A stretch of 64,000 nt of DNA from Mytilus galloprovincialis. Taxonomy: Eukaryota > Mollusca > Bivalvia > Mytilida > Mytilidae. Location: the NCBI RefSeq assembly GCF_965363235.1, contig NC_134845.1, positions 32,784,154 to 32,848,153 on the forward strand, written 5' to 3'. The notes under the pieces are model-generated. The model had not been told where the DNA came from. It saw only the letters and a program-made list of their open reading frames with translations, and did no database searches. This document shows positions 1 through 15,500 of the stretch, one piece after another (positions within the stretch are counted from its first letter, which is position 1; every line of letters starts with the position of its first letter). The position numbers and the translations under genes were made by a program.

Positions 1-2273
<2,273 letters not shown>

Positions 2274-3560
2274 TAATGGCAATACCTTTTATAATAATTC
2301 CAAAATATTGTTGCCATGCAATTTTTGTAACATAAACGAACAGTTGTTTTCAGATTGAATTTATCTAAAAAAAACATTTTTTTTATTTTCTCTGTATTTG
2401 TTATTTAGATCATGCAATTCCTTAATTTTTCTAAAATTGCAGGATAACCCCAAGGGAAGGAAATATTTCAAGTGTATTCGTTTGAAGAGTACGACTGCTA
2501 TGCAAAATTTATTGGTTTGACTTTGCAGAATGCATACATCACAAGCAGCAATGTTTAGTACGACCATATATTCAAGATGTTTAATTCAATGTATCGGGTA
2601 GGGAGAGTTTAACTTTCTATACATTAAACGTACATTGCAAAACTATTTGAGGGGTCTGCATGTTACTTGTAGGAAGGGGAATTTCAGCTCGAATTCAGCA
2701 TAGTACCATTTTTTAATGTCAGTAAATTTTATACTCGGTCAACTACCAATGTAGAACAAATCTATTGTATAATTTATTATCTATTCGTTCTCGTCCTGAT
2801 TATGCAAGAAATGATGTCCATTGTACGTTAAGCGAGTACCAATCAATAAATCAGATATCTTTCTAAACCAAACGAATTCTAACAATAAAATTTAGGCAAA
2901 CGTATACACGACAATTTTATACAAGTCAAATACTGTATACAAATTGAAAGCCATTTATAAAGTCTTCAATACTAACATAAATTGAATACTGTTCAATATA
3001 ACATTAAGGGGAATGTGAAAACCTAACATACATGTAAAAATAGTTGACTATCCAAAGATACAAAACATTCGAGAACATAACATTAATAGGGCATGATCAA
3101 AAGGAAGCATAGATAATCAGTTCATCTATAAGATCCCATGCCAAATTTGATATATATCATTCATCAAGTACGTACACTGGAGTCTTCAAATACACACGTA
3201 AGGAGGAACAAAACAAAATAATTATTAAAAGCTGCATATAATGTCAACTAAGGCTTTTTTCAAGTGCATTTACACAGATTATAACTTGAAAGTGTATTTT
3301 TGATTGAATAATCTATCCAAGTAATCCTACCGTTGCAGACTCACTTAATATTGTGACACATGCATGATATCCTCGAATAACCCAAAGTAGCTATTCCGAT
3401 CCAGTGATATTCAGTACAAATGTGGTACCAACTAAAATATGGATAGTTAATTTTTGCCAACACATTTTAGCATGCTACATTTAAAAGAAATTAACAAATA
3501 TTTGAAATTATAGTCTTAACGATAGCAATTTGAAGACACATTATACAGGTATCATATTCG
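2274..3560. other. Convergent intergenic spacer
   Basis: AT-rich sequence between the stop codons of the ABCC-like gene and the first SLC27-like gene. It must hold both 3' UTRs. I could not assign a convincing poly(A) signal to either gene and see no coding signal. Confidence 0.5.
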
Positions 3561-6500
3561 TTAAAAATTAATATGTTTATCGATGATGTTTGAATATATG
3601 TTTTTATCAATTTGACAGTACTTTTTATGTCTTATATCAAAATAATAAATTGGTTCCATTGTCAAGTTGATGTCAAAACCTTCTCTTTTAAGCGTAGTCT
3701 TCATTTGTTTGAAAGTTGAGGTAATATCTAGAAAGCGAGTAAATCGTAAGAATCTTGGAATAGCATATCCAGCTAGCTGTGTTCTACATTGTTCCATTAT
3801 TTTACAAACCATTTCTTCAGTCGGTTCGAAATTGTCAGAATCAACCAAATGTATTGTTGCCATCCCAGCTCTGCCTTCACAGCCTGAATTATCAACATAC
3901 AAAATATAAGCTGTTATAAGATAATTGTTTGTAGTAACAAAGATGTTAAATTTAAATTAGCAGTTAAAAAGATTTTACACAACATAAATAACAAAAAAAC
4001 GAACTCCGCGAAAAACCCTAAACGAAAAGTCCCTTAGCAAATGGCAAAAAACAAAAGCCCAAACACTTCAATCGAATGGATAACAATCGTCGAATTCCTG
4101 ACTTGGTACAGAATAAATTCCTGATTTGTTGATATATCGATTTTGTCATCTTCCTTTATGTGGCTTAATGCGGATTTGAGTGTCAAGGGATGAATGCATA
4201 GAAGACGCTTACGTATGACGTACATAATATAAGCATGGTATTTTTGGCATACTCAGTCGTGCTTGTTTTTAATTTCATGCAATTTCCTCAGCTTTCGTTT
4301 AGTTTTTTACTCCGAGCTGCCTATTATATATTGGTTTGTGAGATTTGAACATCGGTACAATACTGTTGCCGGTACCTTGCCCAATACCATCAACAGAAGT
4401 TGTCATAGCAAAGAGAAGAACAAAAATTATATTATCATTACGAACTGTGTATTAGAACAGTAACATTTATATTAACACGGAACATCATCCTTCTGTTTTT
4501 GGAGAGCATTAGTTGTATTGTAGTATTACGCATATACACCTATAAAATATAAGTAGACTATACAAAGAATGCGTTATATATTCTTCTTCATAGTTTCTAA
4601 AGTTGAAAGTTAAAAACCAGTAAAAAACGATCGCATCATTACGACTAGTTTTCTTTTTAAGTTCCTTGGATATCTAAAAATGTGCTGACAGATCTCATGT
4701 GTATATGTACTTTGATAAATCAATATATTAATATGTAGAATAATGACGTTCATCTACCAGTAATTCTTAGTGTTGCCCAAGTGCTTAGCCCTAAATGTCG
4801 CAAATAAACTAAATGCCTTTTAATTTGATTTACAGTCCTGGTATTTTGCTCTTAAATTCATATCCAGTCCAGATCTCATATATATAAACATATACTGTCC
4901 ATGAAAATCAAACTGATCTACGTCATTTGTTGCTTGAACAATACCATTTGATGAAACCTTATCCTAGGATGAGTGCAAAGATAACACAAGGAAAATGACA
5001 TAAGGCATGTCATTTAAGCTGACAATATTTACCTGGCACCGTAACACCATATACACAAGTATCTGCTACAAACGATAGCTCAGAAATAGTGTTAGCGACT
5101 TCAGTAGTTGATACATTTTCACCTTTCCATCTATAAAATAAATAAATATAAAGGTTAGCTAAGATAAAGTAACTTATCAGTAGTGGACACTTTAAAACTT
5201 TTCAACCTCAAAATCAAATTAATTATAATCATCAACCATCATGTTCAAAACAGAAAGCGTGCAATGCGATATGGGTTTTGCTAATTGTTTAAGACGATGA
5301 TATAAATAGTGTTGATCACCTTCTACAAAAAATGTACGTCATTTGCAATTGTACCACATTTTCTTTTTTTCTATATACATAGGAATATATCCATAGCTTT
5401 TTAAAATTATTTTATATTGTGGATTATGATTTTGAAAGATAGCAGGGTTAGAGTAAGTATAACCGGATGACACAATGTGGTTTCTACAGTGAAATTAATT
5501 GAACACATACGTACATTAAAATGATGTTCAAATAAAAGGAAAGAGACAGATACATGTATGGCATATCACTCCCACTTGTCTTACCTAAATGTATCTCCAA
5601 GTCTGTCATAAAAGTATACATAATAATCCTTGTCAATGTAGAGCAAGTCGCCAGAATTGATGTATTTATCCCCATCTTTAAATACATTATATAGGAATCT
5701 TTTTTTATTTTCTTCTTCTTTGTTTTTGTATCCCTCAGTAGGCATTCGCTTATCAAATCTGATTATCAAAAGTCCAGGCTCACCTACAATATAAGAGTGC
5801 CTTACTCGATCATCACAAACGGAAATAAAAAATCAGCCTCAACATTGTGTTTCTCAACAGAAACTAATATATAATATTATTAAGTTCGATAAGGCCCTTA
5901 TACGGTCCCTTATGTTTAGATTAAATTTTAAATTTAACATTGATCAATATCAGCATAAATTAAAGATAAAACAATGTCTAAATAAGACATGTCTTATTGT
6001 TGAAAATTAATGTATAAGCGTTATTCAAAACAAAATTCTGCAATTATAAAGCAAATTAACTGTGTCTTTCTCGGTAATAAACTAGACAAACAGATTTCTT
6101 TTTAGCATCAAATAATGAATGCTCACCCGTATCAACTGGAACACATCTGCCTTTATCATTACGGACAGGTTGATTAGCATCAGAGTCGAACTTGATAAAT
6201 GCTATTGGAAGTAACATTTTCTGAGGAGAAAAAAATCTCTAGACTTTAACTTACAAAATTGATTCGAAAACTTGAATTTTGTTTTTAGATAAATTAAAAA
6301 GTATTGAGAATGTGATTTAAAAATATTCTAGCAACGAATACTAAGTAACAAAACTATAATCCCGAAAGGTACATGTTCTTATCTAAATGCATATATAATA
6401 TGTACATAACCACAAAGCCAAGGAATAATGTAGTTATGCTTGTCAATCTTATATACGTATTCACTAAATTTTACATTTGTAGTTGTTCTTGTGAGTGTGT

Positions 6501-9500
6501 AGATTGTCAAATAGGTTCTTTTAAAGACCAATGGTCTGTTTTACTTTTTGTATTGGATTGATATACAATAAACATGCATATGTGCACGTGTAATTTTGAT
6601 AAAGATAACTTTTCACACAGTTACATGTATAATAATCAAATGTACACGAGTTAGAATACGTATTGTTCAATTTAAGTGATCTTGATGGGCAGTATGCAAT
6701 ATGCACTCATAAAACAATACACTATGATTTTGTAAAAGAAAATTGAAATTAATATAAAATATTAAATGTATAATGTATAATCTATAGAATTATCCTATTA
6801 CCAAAACCATCCTATCAATACTACATATTCATACCAATAGAGGTGTTATCCGTCCAGTTGCTCCAACTTCATTGAAGAGATTACCAAAGCCAAATGAAAG
6901 TTCTGTAGCACCATAAATCTCTATAATATTGTCTATCTTAAAACGGGTCTGGAATGCACTCCATATATCTTTTCTTAAACCGTTTCCAATGGCAGCCTTT
7001 ACTGAATGTTCTGCATCATGTGCGCTCTATAATTAAATATCAAGATCGATTTTGGTAGATATAGACAATGTTTTTTTTACTGTAAAGTGTTTTTGAGAAA
7101 AGTTTGACAAAACAGGCCTAGTTTGTTTGAGATTGTTGATTGGACATGGAGTATATATGAAAAATAAAAAGGACTGCAAAGATGCATATCAGCATATTTT
7201 CCAATGATAAATTCTACTTGGAATTAAATGTATATAAAAAGGAAAATAACTCTTTATAAATCAAATGCTCTCTTAAGGTAGATTCATGGTATACCGCCAT
7301 CTTGGATTGAACAATCACAGTAAAAAATCGGTCTAGTTATTTGCCTAAATCTGCAAATTTGGAGACAGATTTGCAATTTGATGGTTAGACTGTTTAATAA
7401 TATAAAGAAAACTTGGCAATTTATTGTATAATTCAAAATAATTAAACAAATATCATTTTATTTTGCTTTTTGAATCATTTTTTTCAAATGAGCCATTTAA
7501 GGGAAGATAACTCTTTTAGTAAAAAATTTATACTGGACAGATAGGGAATTTTTTTCTTTTTACTTGTAGCAAGAAAACAAGTTCGGTGACACCATTTTTT
7601 CTTTTTATTTTCTTAAAACATATTACAAAACCTATCTTTTCACAATTTATTTCAAAATTCTATCTCATAGATTATTTTTTATGCACACAATTGTGTTTTT
7701 CAATTAACAATCTAACCAAATTTAGGCAATTTTCAACGACTCATAGCTTGAAAAATAGCACGGTGACCCCTACTTTTTATTATATTTTTGAAAAGAGCAT
7801 ATTAAAATCTTCATTCTGGCTAAGTATAAGAAAATTCTGTCTCAAAAAAGATTTACTTATGATCTACCTTAAAGCGTTTCTGGTTTTAACCTTATCAGGA
7901 AAACTCAAAAACAATATATGGAAGCCAAGGATGTATAAGTACGTTACTTAAATTATCAATTTATTCAACGACAATTTGAAACACTCGATGTTCATGACCA
8001 GGATCTAGTTTCAGAAAACGGTTTAAATAACTGATTAGTAAAAATGATAGAAGATAATTTGAAGAATGTTTTTAAAGTTGATAAAGTACACAAATTAATA
8101 AACCGATCGGGAAAGCTGCTGAACGTTTTCTAAATTTGGTATCATTAGAATCTGCCTAAAGTTGGAATTAACAATTCTTATGAGTAAACACCCATTCTAG
8201 ATTTATTTCGAAGGCTCTGGGTTTGAAATCGTCGAACGAAATGATGCAGGTAGCAACTATAGTAAAGTAAAAAAATGGAAACAGAGTACTCAAAATCTTT
8301 AACAGAGACAGTTTACCTGCCGAATAAATCCCATAGGACCTACCTTTGGGGTATTAACCAAGTACCGACACATTTCTCCTATGTACTGAATTATGGTAAC
8401 ATTATGCTGATGACATTCCTGAAAAAACCTGCTAGCAGAAAATCTTTCCGAGAGGACCATTGTTATTCCTTAAAAGTAAAGTAAGTCGCATTTTATATAA
8501 AATAAAAAAAAATAATCATGAACGTTATCCCTCGATATCTCATGAACTTCAATTAACTGGATATCTCCCTTCAAGTTTTTAGAATAATAACTGTTCAAAA
8601 CATTGCTTTAGGGTGCTCGGGTGTCTTCCTCCATCTTGGATTTTGAAGAAGCAGATAACTTTAGTCTAGCTATTTGATGAAATGTGCAAATTTTGAGAGT
8701 TGTATGTAATTTATGTAAAAGACTTTTGATGTAAATATAGAAAATTGTGTGTTTTATCATAATTACAGTTGTAATTGCTCAAAAACACCTTGTTTGTGTT
8801 TGATTAGATTTATTTTCAACTTTGACAAATAAGGGGAGATAACTCAGATAAAGTAATTTTTATAATAAAAAGTGTTATGAATTTACCTATTTTGATATGT
8901 AGCAAGAAAACAAGTTCGGTGACCCCATTTTTTCTTTTTCTTATCTGAAAGCATGTTATAAGAGCATTATTCTCACATTTTATCTTAAAGTTCTAATAGT
9001 ACGTTTTCTTTTCATCACAAAAAATTTGATTTTCCATGCATAATCTATACAAAATCTGACAATTTTGCACAACCTGTAGCGTGAAAAAAGAAGACGGTGA
9101 CCCATGCTTTTTAATATAATTTATTTTTTATAAAAGCATGATAAAAACTTCATTTTGACAAGTAATCAAAAAATTCTATCAATTTTAATTAAGACGCCGT
9201 AGCCACCTTAAATGATAGATTAAATACGATTTCACATGAAACCTCAAAATATAAACAGGCTTTAAAAAAGAGCAACATCAATCCAAACAAACGCATCTGA
9301 TATTTTAAAACACTTACAAATTAAAACATTACAAGCTTAATCAAATATTTTATCTGCATACCTACCCATTTGCAACAATATTTGTAATTCGAAATATCTT
9401 TTTTATTTGCAGTTTGGTTTATTAATAACTTAAGTTTGCTAAAAACATTGTTGTTCATATCATGAAAACTTGTCTGATACAATTTCACCTTATTCTTGTT

Positions 9501-12500
9501 GCACCAAATACAATGCTCAAACAAGCATTATAATCATCAAATTTAAGTGTTTTGGAAATATAATATCATGTCTTACCATATCTTCTTATAGATCCGACTC
9601 CAAACATTGATCCAGCAGAGTGGTAAAGGGGAAGACATGTGTAGAGGATATCATCTGAAGTAGTACTGGTTCTGTAAGCCAATAGGAATCCAGCAAATAA
9701 ACATTTTAAATGTGTCACAATGACTGGTTTTGGTAAACCTACAAAAAAAAACCACATATCATTTACACTATATATTAAAAGATCAGGAATAAGAGGGGTT
9801 AAAAAATCCGTAAAAAAGTTCTATAAGAGAGTCATTTGAAATAATTCGAATTATAGAATAAAATCCTGTTTTGCTGTAGGGAACACGGTTACCCTACTAG
9901 TATATATCTGCCATGGGAGATAATTGACTTACATTTTCTAAATTTACCACTTTTTATAATAACAAGAGGCTGTCACAACGACAGCAAACCGGATTTATTA
10001 ACATTTATTTGTGTCCTGGCAATATCACAAGAACCATTACTGATGAATGGTGAAAGTGAAAATCGTCAATATCAAATTTGACCTCCATTTTGTCATCAGT
10101 ATCAACATATTAAAATTTGAAAAGCTTAGATTGAATGGTTCATGAGTAAATGCAACAACGTGAATGGAAACGCCATTTTACGATCTTTCAAGAACCATAA
10201 CTCCTGAACGGTAAAAGTCAAAATCGTCATTATTGAACTTGACCTCTATTTTGTCATCAGTAACAACATATTAAAATTTCAAAAGCTTTGGTTGAATGGT
10301 TCATGAGAAAATGCACGGACACGACGGGAAACACCATTTTTCAATCTTTCAAGAACCATAACTCCTGAACGGTAAAAGTCAAAATTGTCATTATTGAACT
10401 TGACCTCCATTTTGTCATCAGTAACAGCATATTAAAATTTCAGAAGCTTTGGTAGAACAGTTCATGCATAAATGCACGGACACGACTGGAAACTCCATTT
10501 TTCAATCTTTCAAGAACCATAACTCCTGAACGGTAAAAGTCAAATTCGTCATTATTGATCTTGACCTCCATTCTGTCATTAGTAACAACATATTAAAATT
10601 TGGGAAGCTTTGGTAGAACAGTTCATGCGTTAATGCACGGACACGACTGGAAACTCCATTTTTCAATCTTTCAAGAACCATAACTCCTGAACGGTAAAAG
10701 TCAAAATCGCCATTATTGAACTTGACCTTCGTATAGTTGTCAGTAATAACATATTTAAATTTTAAAAGCTTTGGTTGAAGGGTTCATGAGTTAATGCACG
10801 GACAACATTTGATTGCCGCCCGCCCGCCCATCCGCCCGCCGTACATCCCAAATCAATAACCGACATTTTTGTAACAAAAATCCGGTTAAAAACCTTGACA
10901 AAACATGTATGTGTGGTATAAGTACGTTAGTATTTTAAATTTCTGTTTTAAAAAGAACTCAAATAGTATCATGACCAACTTTCAATGGAGCTTTTTTTTT
11001 ATGGTACTCATGCTAACCGTCATTTTACACAACAAGTCTTTTCGAATAATTCTCTAGAACATATTTCAGTCGGTTTTAAACTGTATATGGTAAATATGGA
11101 ACACTCAGAAACGTGTCCTTCCCCCCAAACGTGTTCGATTCCCCCAAACATGTCTAGTTGAAAACTGCGCCAAAGCGTGTCATTTGTATAAACGTCCAAA
11201 CGTGTCCATTTCTCAACTAACCCCCAAACGTGTCCAATCCCCAAAACGTGTCCATATCAAGCGTTATTTGGTTATTGCTATTTCATTAACGTATACTAAT
11301 TTTACCATTTCATTAAAAATATACATAAGCACGTTAGTACTTTTTCAAAACGGAAGAATTAAACTGGCTTAAAGTGGGGGCGTCATTTCTACTATTTCGT
11401 TTGTAAGTTGTAAGAAAACATGTTGAGTTAAACAGTACAGTTAACGGGTCAAAGTGTCCCTTTCTCTGCGCGTTAAGACTTTAATGTTCTCTCTAATTAT
11501 GCATGAAATACTGACAACTGGACAATTCGCAATCAACAGTCTAAAGTTAATTTATTCAGTAGAACTGAAAAAACATTAAAACTTGTATGTTTTCTCTAAT
11601 TTGAATGAAATACTTGCAACTGGACAATATGCAACCAGCAGTCTAGAGTTTATCTTAACAAAAGAACAGTAAAAACATTAAAACATGTATGTTAAAATGT
11701 AAAAAAAAAAAACCAGGTAGCCTATGTTCTCTCTAAATAGAACTGCAAAAACATTAAAACTTGTATGTTCTCTCTAAATATGCATGACATACTTGCAACT
11801 GGACAATACGCGATCATCAGTTTAAAGTTTAGTTTAAAGTTAATGTGTACAGTACAACTGTAAAAACATTAAAACTTGCAAAACTATTGTGCGCTCTAAA
11901 TATGCATAAAGTACTTGCAACTGGACAATACGTAATCAACATTCAAAAGTTTATTTATACACTACAAAATAAATTTGCATTTAAAACCGGCGTTGATCAC
12001 ATAACAGTAATATTCATAAAAAAAAGAATCTATAAAACTTATGCATGAAATATTTGGCACTGGACGTTATGTTTCTTATCGTGTGTCTTTAGTGATGGTG
12101 GAAACCTAAAATTTATTAAAAAACAGGATAACAAGTTTATAATTTGATTGGCTTTTGAAATACACACAAACTATTGACAGAAGTAAAAAAAAATAATACT
12201 TTTAAAACCCCGCCATGCAATATTCGGATAAATATAAAAGGCATCATCGGAGTTTATAAGTACAAAATAATTATCAAAGTTAAGTAAACGATTAATTCAA
12301 CTCCAGAACTATGTGAATGTTCGCACTAAACGAATATGAAATACTTGCAACTGGACAATAAACAACTGCAGTCAAAGTTACTTAATAATAACAGATTAAT
12401 TTTGCAATTATTATAATCATTAAAAACCTACATCGAACTAACTTAATCTGATAAATGACATCTTCATCACGTGTGTCTCCCATCATAGAATTGCCGTAAA

Positions 12501-15500
12501 CGTTATCAGCGATTTTATTTAAGAGATACATGTAAAAGCGCTAAAAGACGTGTAACGTTTTGGAGTTAAATATTGGACACGATTTGGCGAATAACAATTA
12601 TCGGAAACGTTTTGGGGTTATGAAATCGGACACGTTTGGGAAATATTGTACATTTCGGACACGTTTAGGGAGAAAAGACACGTTTGGGAGAATCGGACAC
12701 GTTTGGGGGGAAGGACACGTTTGGGAGTGTTACAAATATACACACTGCAGTTATTCAAAGACAAATAAAGAAAAATAATACTGTAACCTTACATCCAATC
12801 ACAGCGCTTCTAAATTGACTTCCCGCACCTATTTTGTATACAAAAGGCCAATCTACAGACTGGAAAATGTAATACCAATTTTTCACTGTATGTGTACATA
12901 CAATGTAATATTACCATGCAGACCTAAGGCTTACCGAAAACATACCTGTTGTACCCGACGTGAAAATTAAACAATTAGTAGACATCACTGTGACGTTTGA
13001 TCTCATAGAACGTGGTATTCGATCTTCTGGTGCTGCCTTCAATTCTAAGTTTAAGCGTCTAAATCTCGAAGGAATTTCGACTTCCGATGAATCAAAAGTG
13101 TACAAGTCGATGGTTTCTAAGTCCTCAGCGATATCTTCTATTGCTGCATACAGTTCGGGACCTAAAAATTTATAAAGTTTGGTTACAAAGTGTACACTAT
13201 TGAATGCAAATTACATACATTCTATGATGCGAATACTAAACAAATAAACAAAAATACCAAATGAATCAAACGAATGGAAAACTACTGTCATGATGATGAT
13301 GTATGGCATTATATCATCCAATTGCCAGTTAAATACATATGCAAAATAAGAACATAGCAATGCAATCTGTTGTGGACTGACCGATATTTCAACCTGTAAG
13401 TGGACAAGGATAAAATGTCACCTACACATTATTCTGATTTAGGGAATAAGTCTCTGTTCTAACTCCCACATCACGTGTTTTGTGGAGAAGAAGCTAAATA
13501 TACTAATTATTTGGTTTGACCAGAATTCAGATTCTATACATGACCTTCCGCACTATAGGCGATCATGTTAATATATAACTACTACCAGACCAAGGTGGTT
13601 TCGAATACCAAGGGCATATTATTTTACGTAGAATTGAAATGAAGACACTGGAATATTTTGTTAAAAGTTAAAAGACACGTTTTAAGAGAACAACATTATT
13701 CTCTGATTTCTGGCTACTAATTTTTTACAGTCCCCTTTATGGTCAACCAATAACTGTTTGTTTATGTGTTCCTATTTTTGTGTCCATTTTTCTTTGTAAA
13801 ATGCTACCTTAATTGATGAATAATCTTTACCTGAGTTAAAAAATACTGCTTTGGCTTCACTTGAAATTATACTGTGAAGAAGGGGCTTCTTTCTTTGGTT
13901 AAAATTTAGGAAAGCAACTTCAACTCCAATTTTCTCAAAGCCTGTTAATTAGAAATGCAACAAATAAATTTGCATACAATTTTGTCAATCAAAACATAAT
14001 GTTTACTTAACCCTTGCAGAGGAATGAATAATTTTATTGCAGAAGCAAACATAATGATAAATAGAAAAATAACATAATATATAATGACAATAATGACAGT
14101 AAACAAACAGAGAACAACACAATAAGGTGAATATGGTCATAACAAGCACAGAACTACAACTGTTACAATGTAAGCAATGCTAATTTGTGATCTTAACTTC
14201 CATGCCGCATAAAGAAATTTACACAATTTCTTAATTAATTTTTTGAGCTAGCCTGTAAAAGAAATACCAGCTTTCTATTTAGGTGGCCATGAACAGTAAT
14301 ATGTTAGTAAAAAAGTAGCCTCAATGATCTAAAAGCAGGACATACTAAAACAAAATGGTACTTATTTTCAATACAATTTATATGACAGTATATACATATA
14401 CGATTTTCTCTTACAATATTGTCAAAACGACCAACTTCAATATTTAGTTTTAATGTTCCACTACGTAGTTTGGTCAGTATATTACTATTACAATCATGCT
14501 TTATGAAATCTTCTAAACAAAACTCATTTTCAATTTCCTATATAAACACAGTTTTTAACAATAGTTCAAAATAGCAAACCAGTTCCGGTAGTATTGATCA
14601 TTTATACGACATTTTATATATTCAAATGTAACATTAGTCAATTTACTGTGCTTTTGATCAGTCCATGAAACATAATTGAAACCCAGTTTCTCTTGCCATT
14701 TAAGGCATCAATGCGTAAGAGGTTATAAATACGATATACCATATTAGGTTTATCATATATATTATATGCAACCAAAACTTTATAATTCTATGTTTCCTTA
14801 AAATGAACATACTAGGTAGATGACCAAGTTCACCACATAAAAAGACGATTGGTACATTTTTACCAAGCTTAAATATAATGCAACGAAAACGATTATGAAC
14901 GATTTCAGTTTCATTGGCTCGATGAAATCCCTAAATTTCAGACGCATAGTTAAGTATAGAGGCCACCATACTGTTAAACACAAAAATGCTTGACAATGTT
15001 CAATATAAACTCTCTTGAGAGTGTCGAATAAGGAAGGAAGTGCCCTTACTCCTTGTTGAGAAATCCTTTTCTTTGAGTGCAAGAACTTTCCGTTGAAATG
15101 AAGTAACATGCCTAAGTATACATAAGAGTTAATAATTTCCAGCTCCTGGTTGTGAAAGAAAAAGCGGTTATTAACAGGTTGCCTAAAAATGACTACTTTT
15201 GTCTTGTCGGTATTAATAGTAATATTCCACTTCCTAGCTCACCTGGCCCGAAGTACAGTATATAGATAAGCTTTTAATTTGGCTTCAAATTAATTGTTTG
15301 GAATACAAACTTTGTAATCAAACTTTACACTAATGGTGATACAGAAACACAAATGAGCAAGGCTATTATTTCAACTTGACTTGTTGCCATGAAAACTCAT
15401 CAAATATTAAATTTGTTTTCATTTTCTGAATAAATTTAACCTTAATAATGTAAGGGCAATTATAAAATAGGTTTTGTATAGCTTGTTGTTCGGTGTGAGC

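Noticed and set aside
7586-7951. 121-codon plus-strand frame
   Set aside because: Lies mostly in the MITE at 7273-7872, very rich in F, K, L and N, no start context or domain.
10028-10806. CRISPR-like array
   Set aside because: The 161-bp units are contiguous without unique spacers, and the context is a eukaryotic intron.
11020-11244. Minus-strand frame with repeated HVWG words (and a similar one at 12560-12778)
   Set aside because: Translation of the CCAAACGTGTCC motif clusters, present in both orientations because the element is inverted; not a protein repeat.
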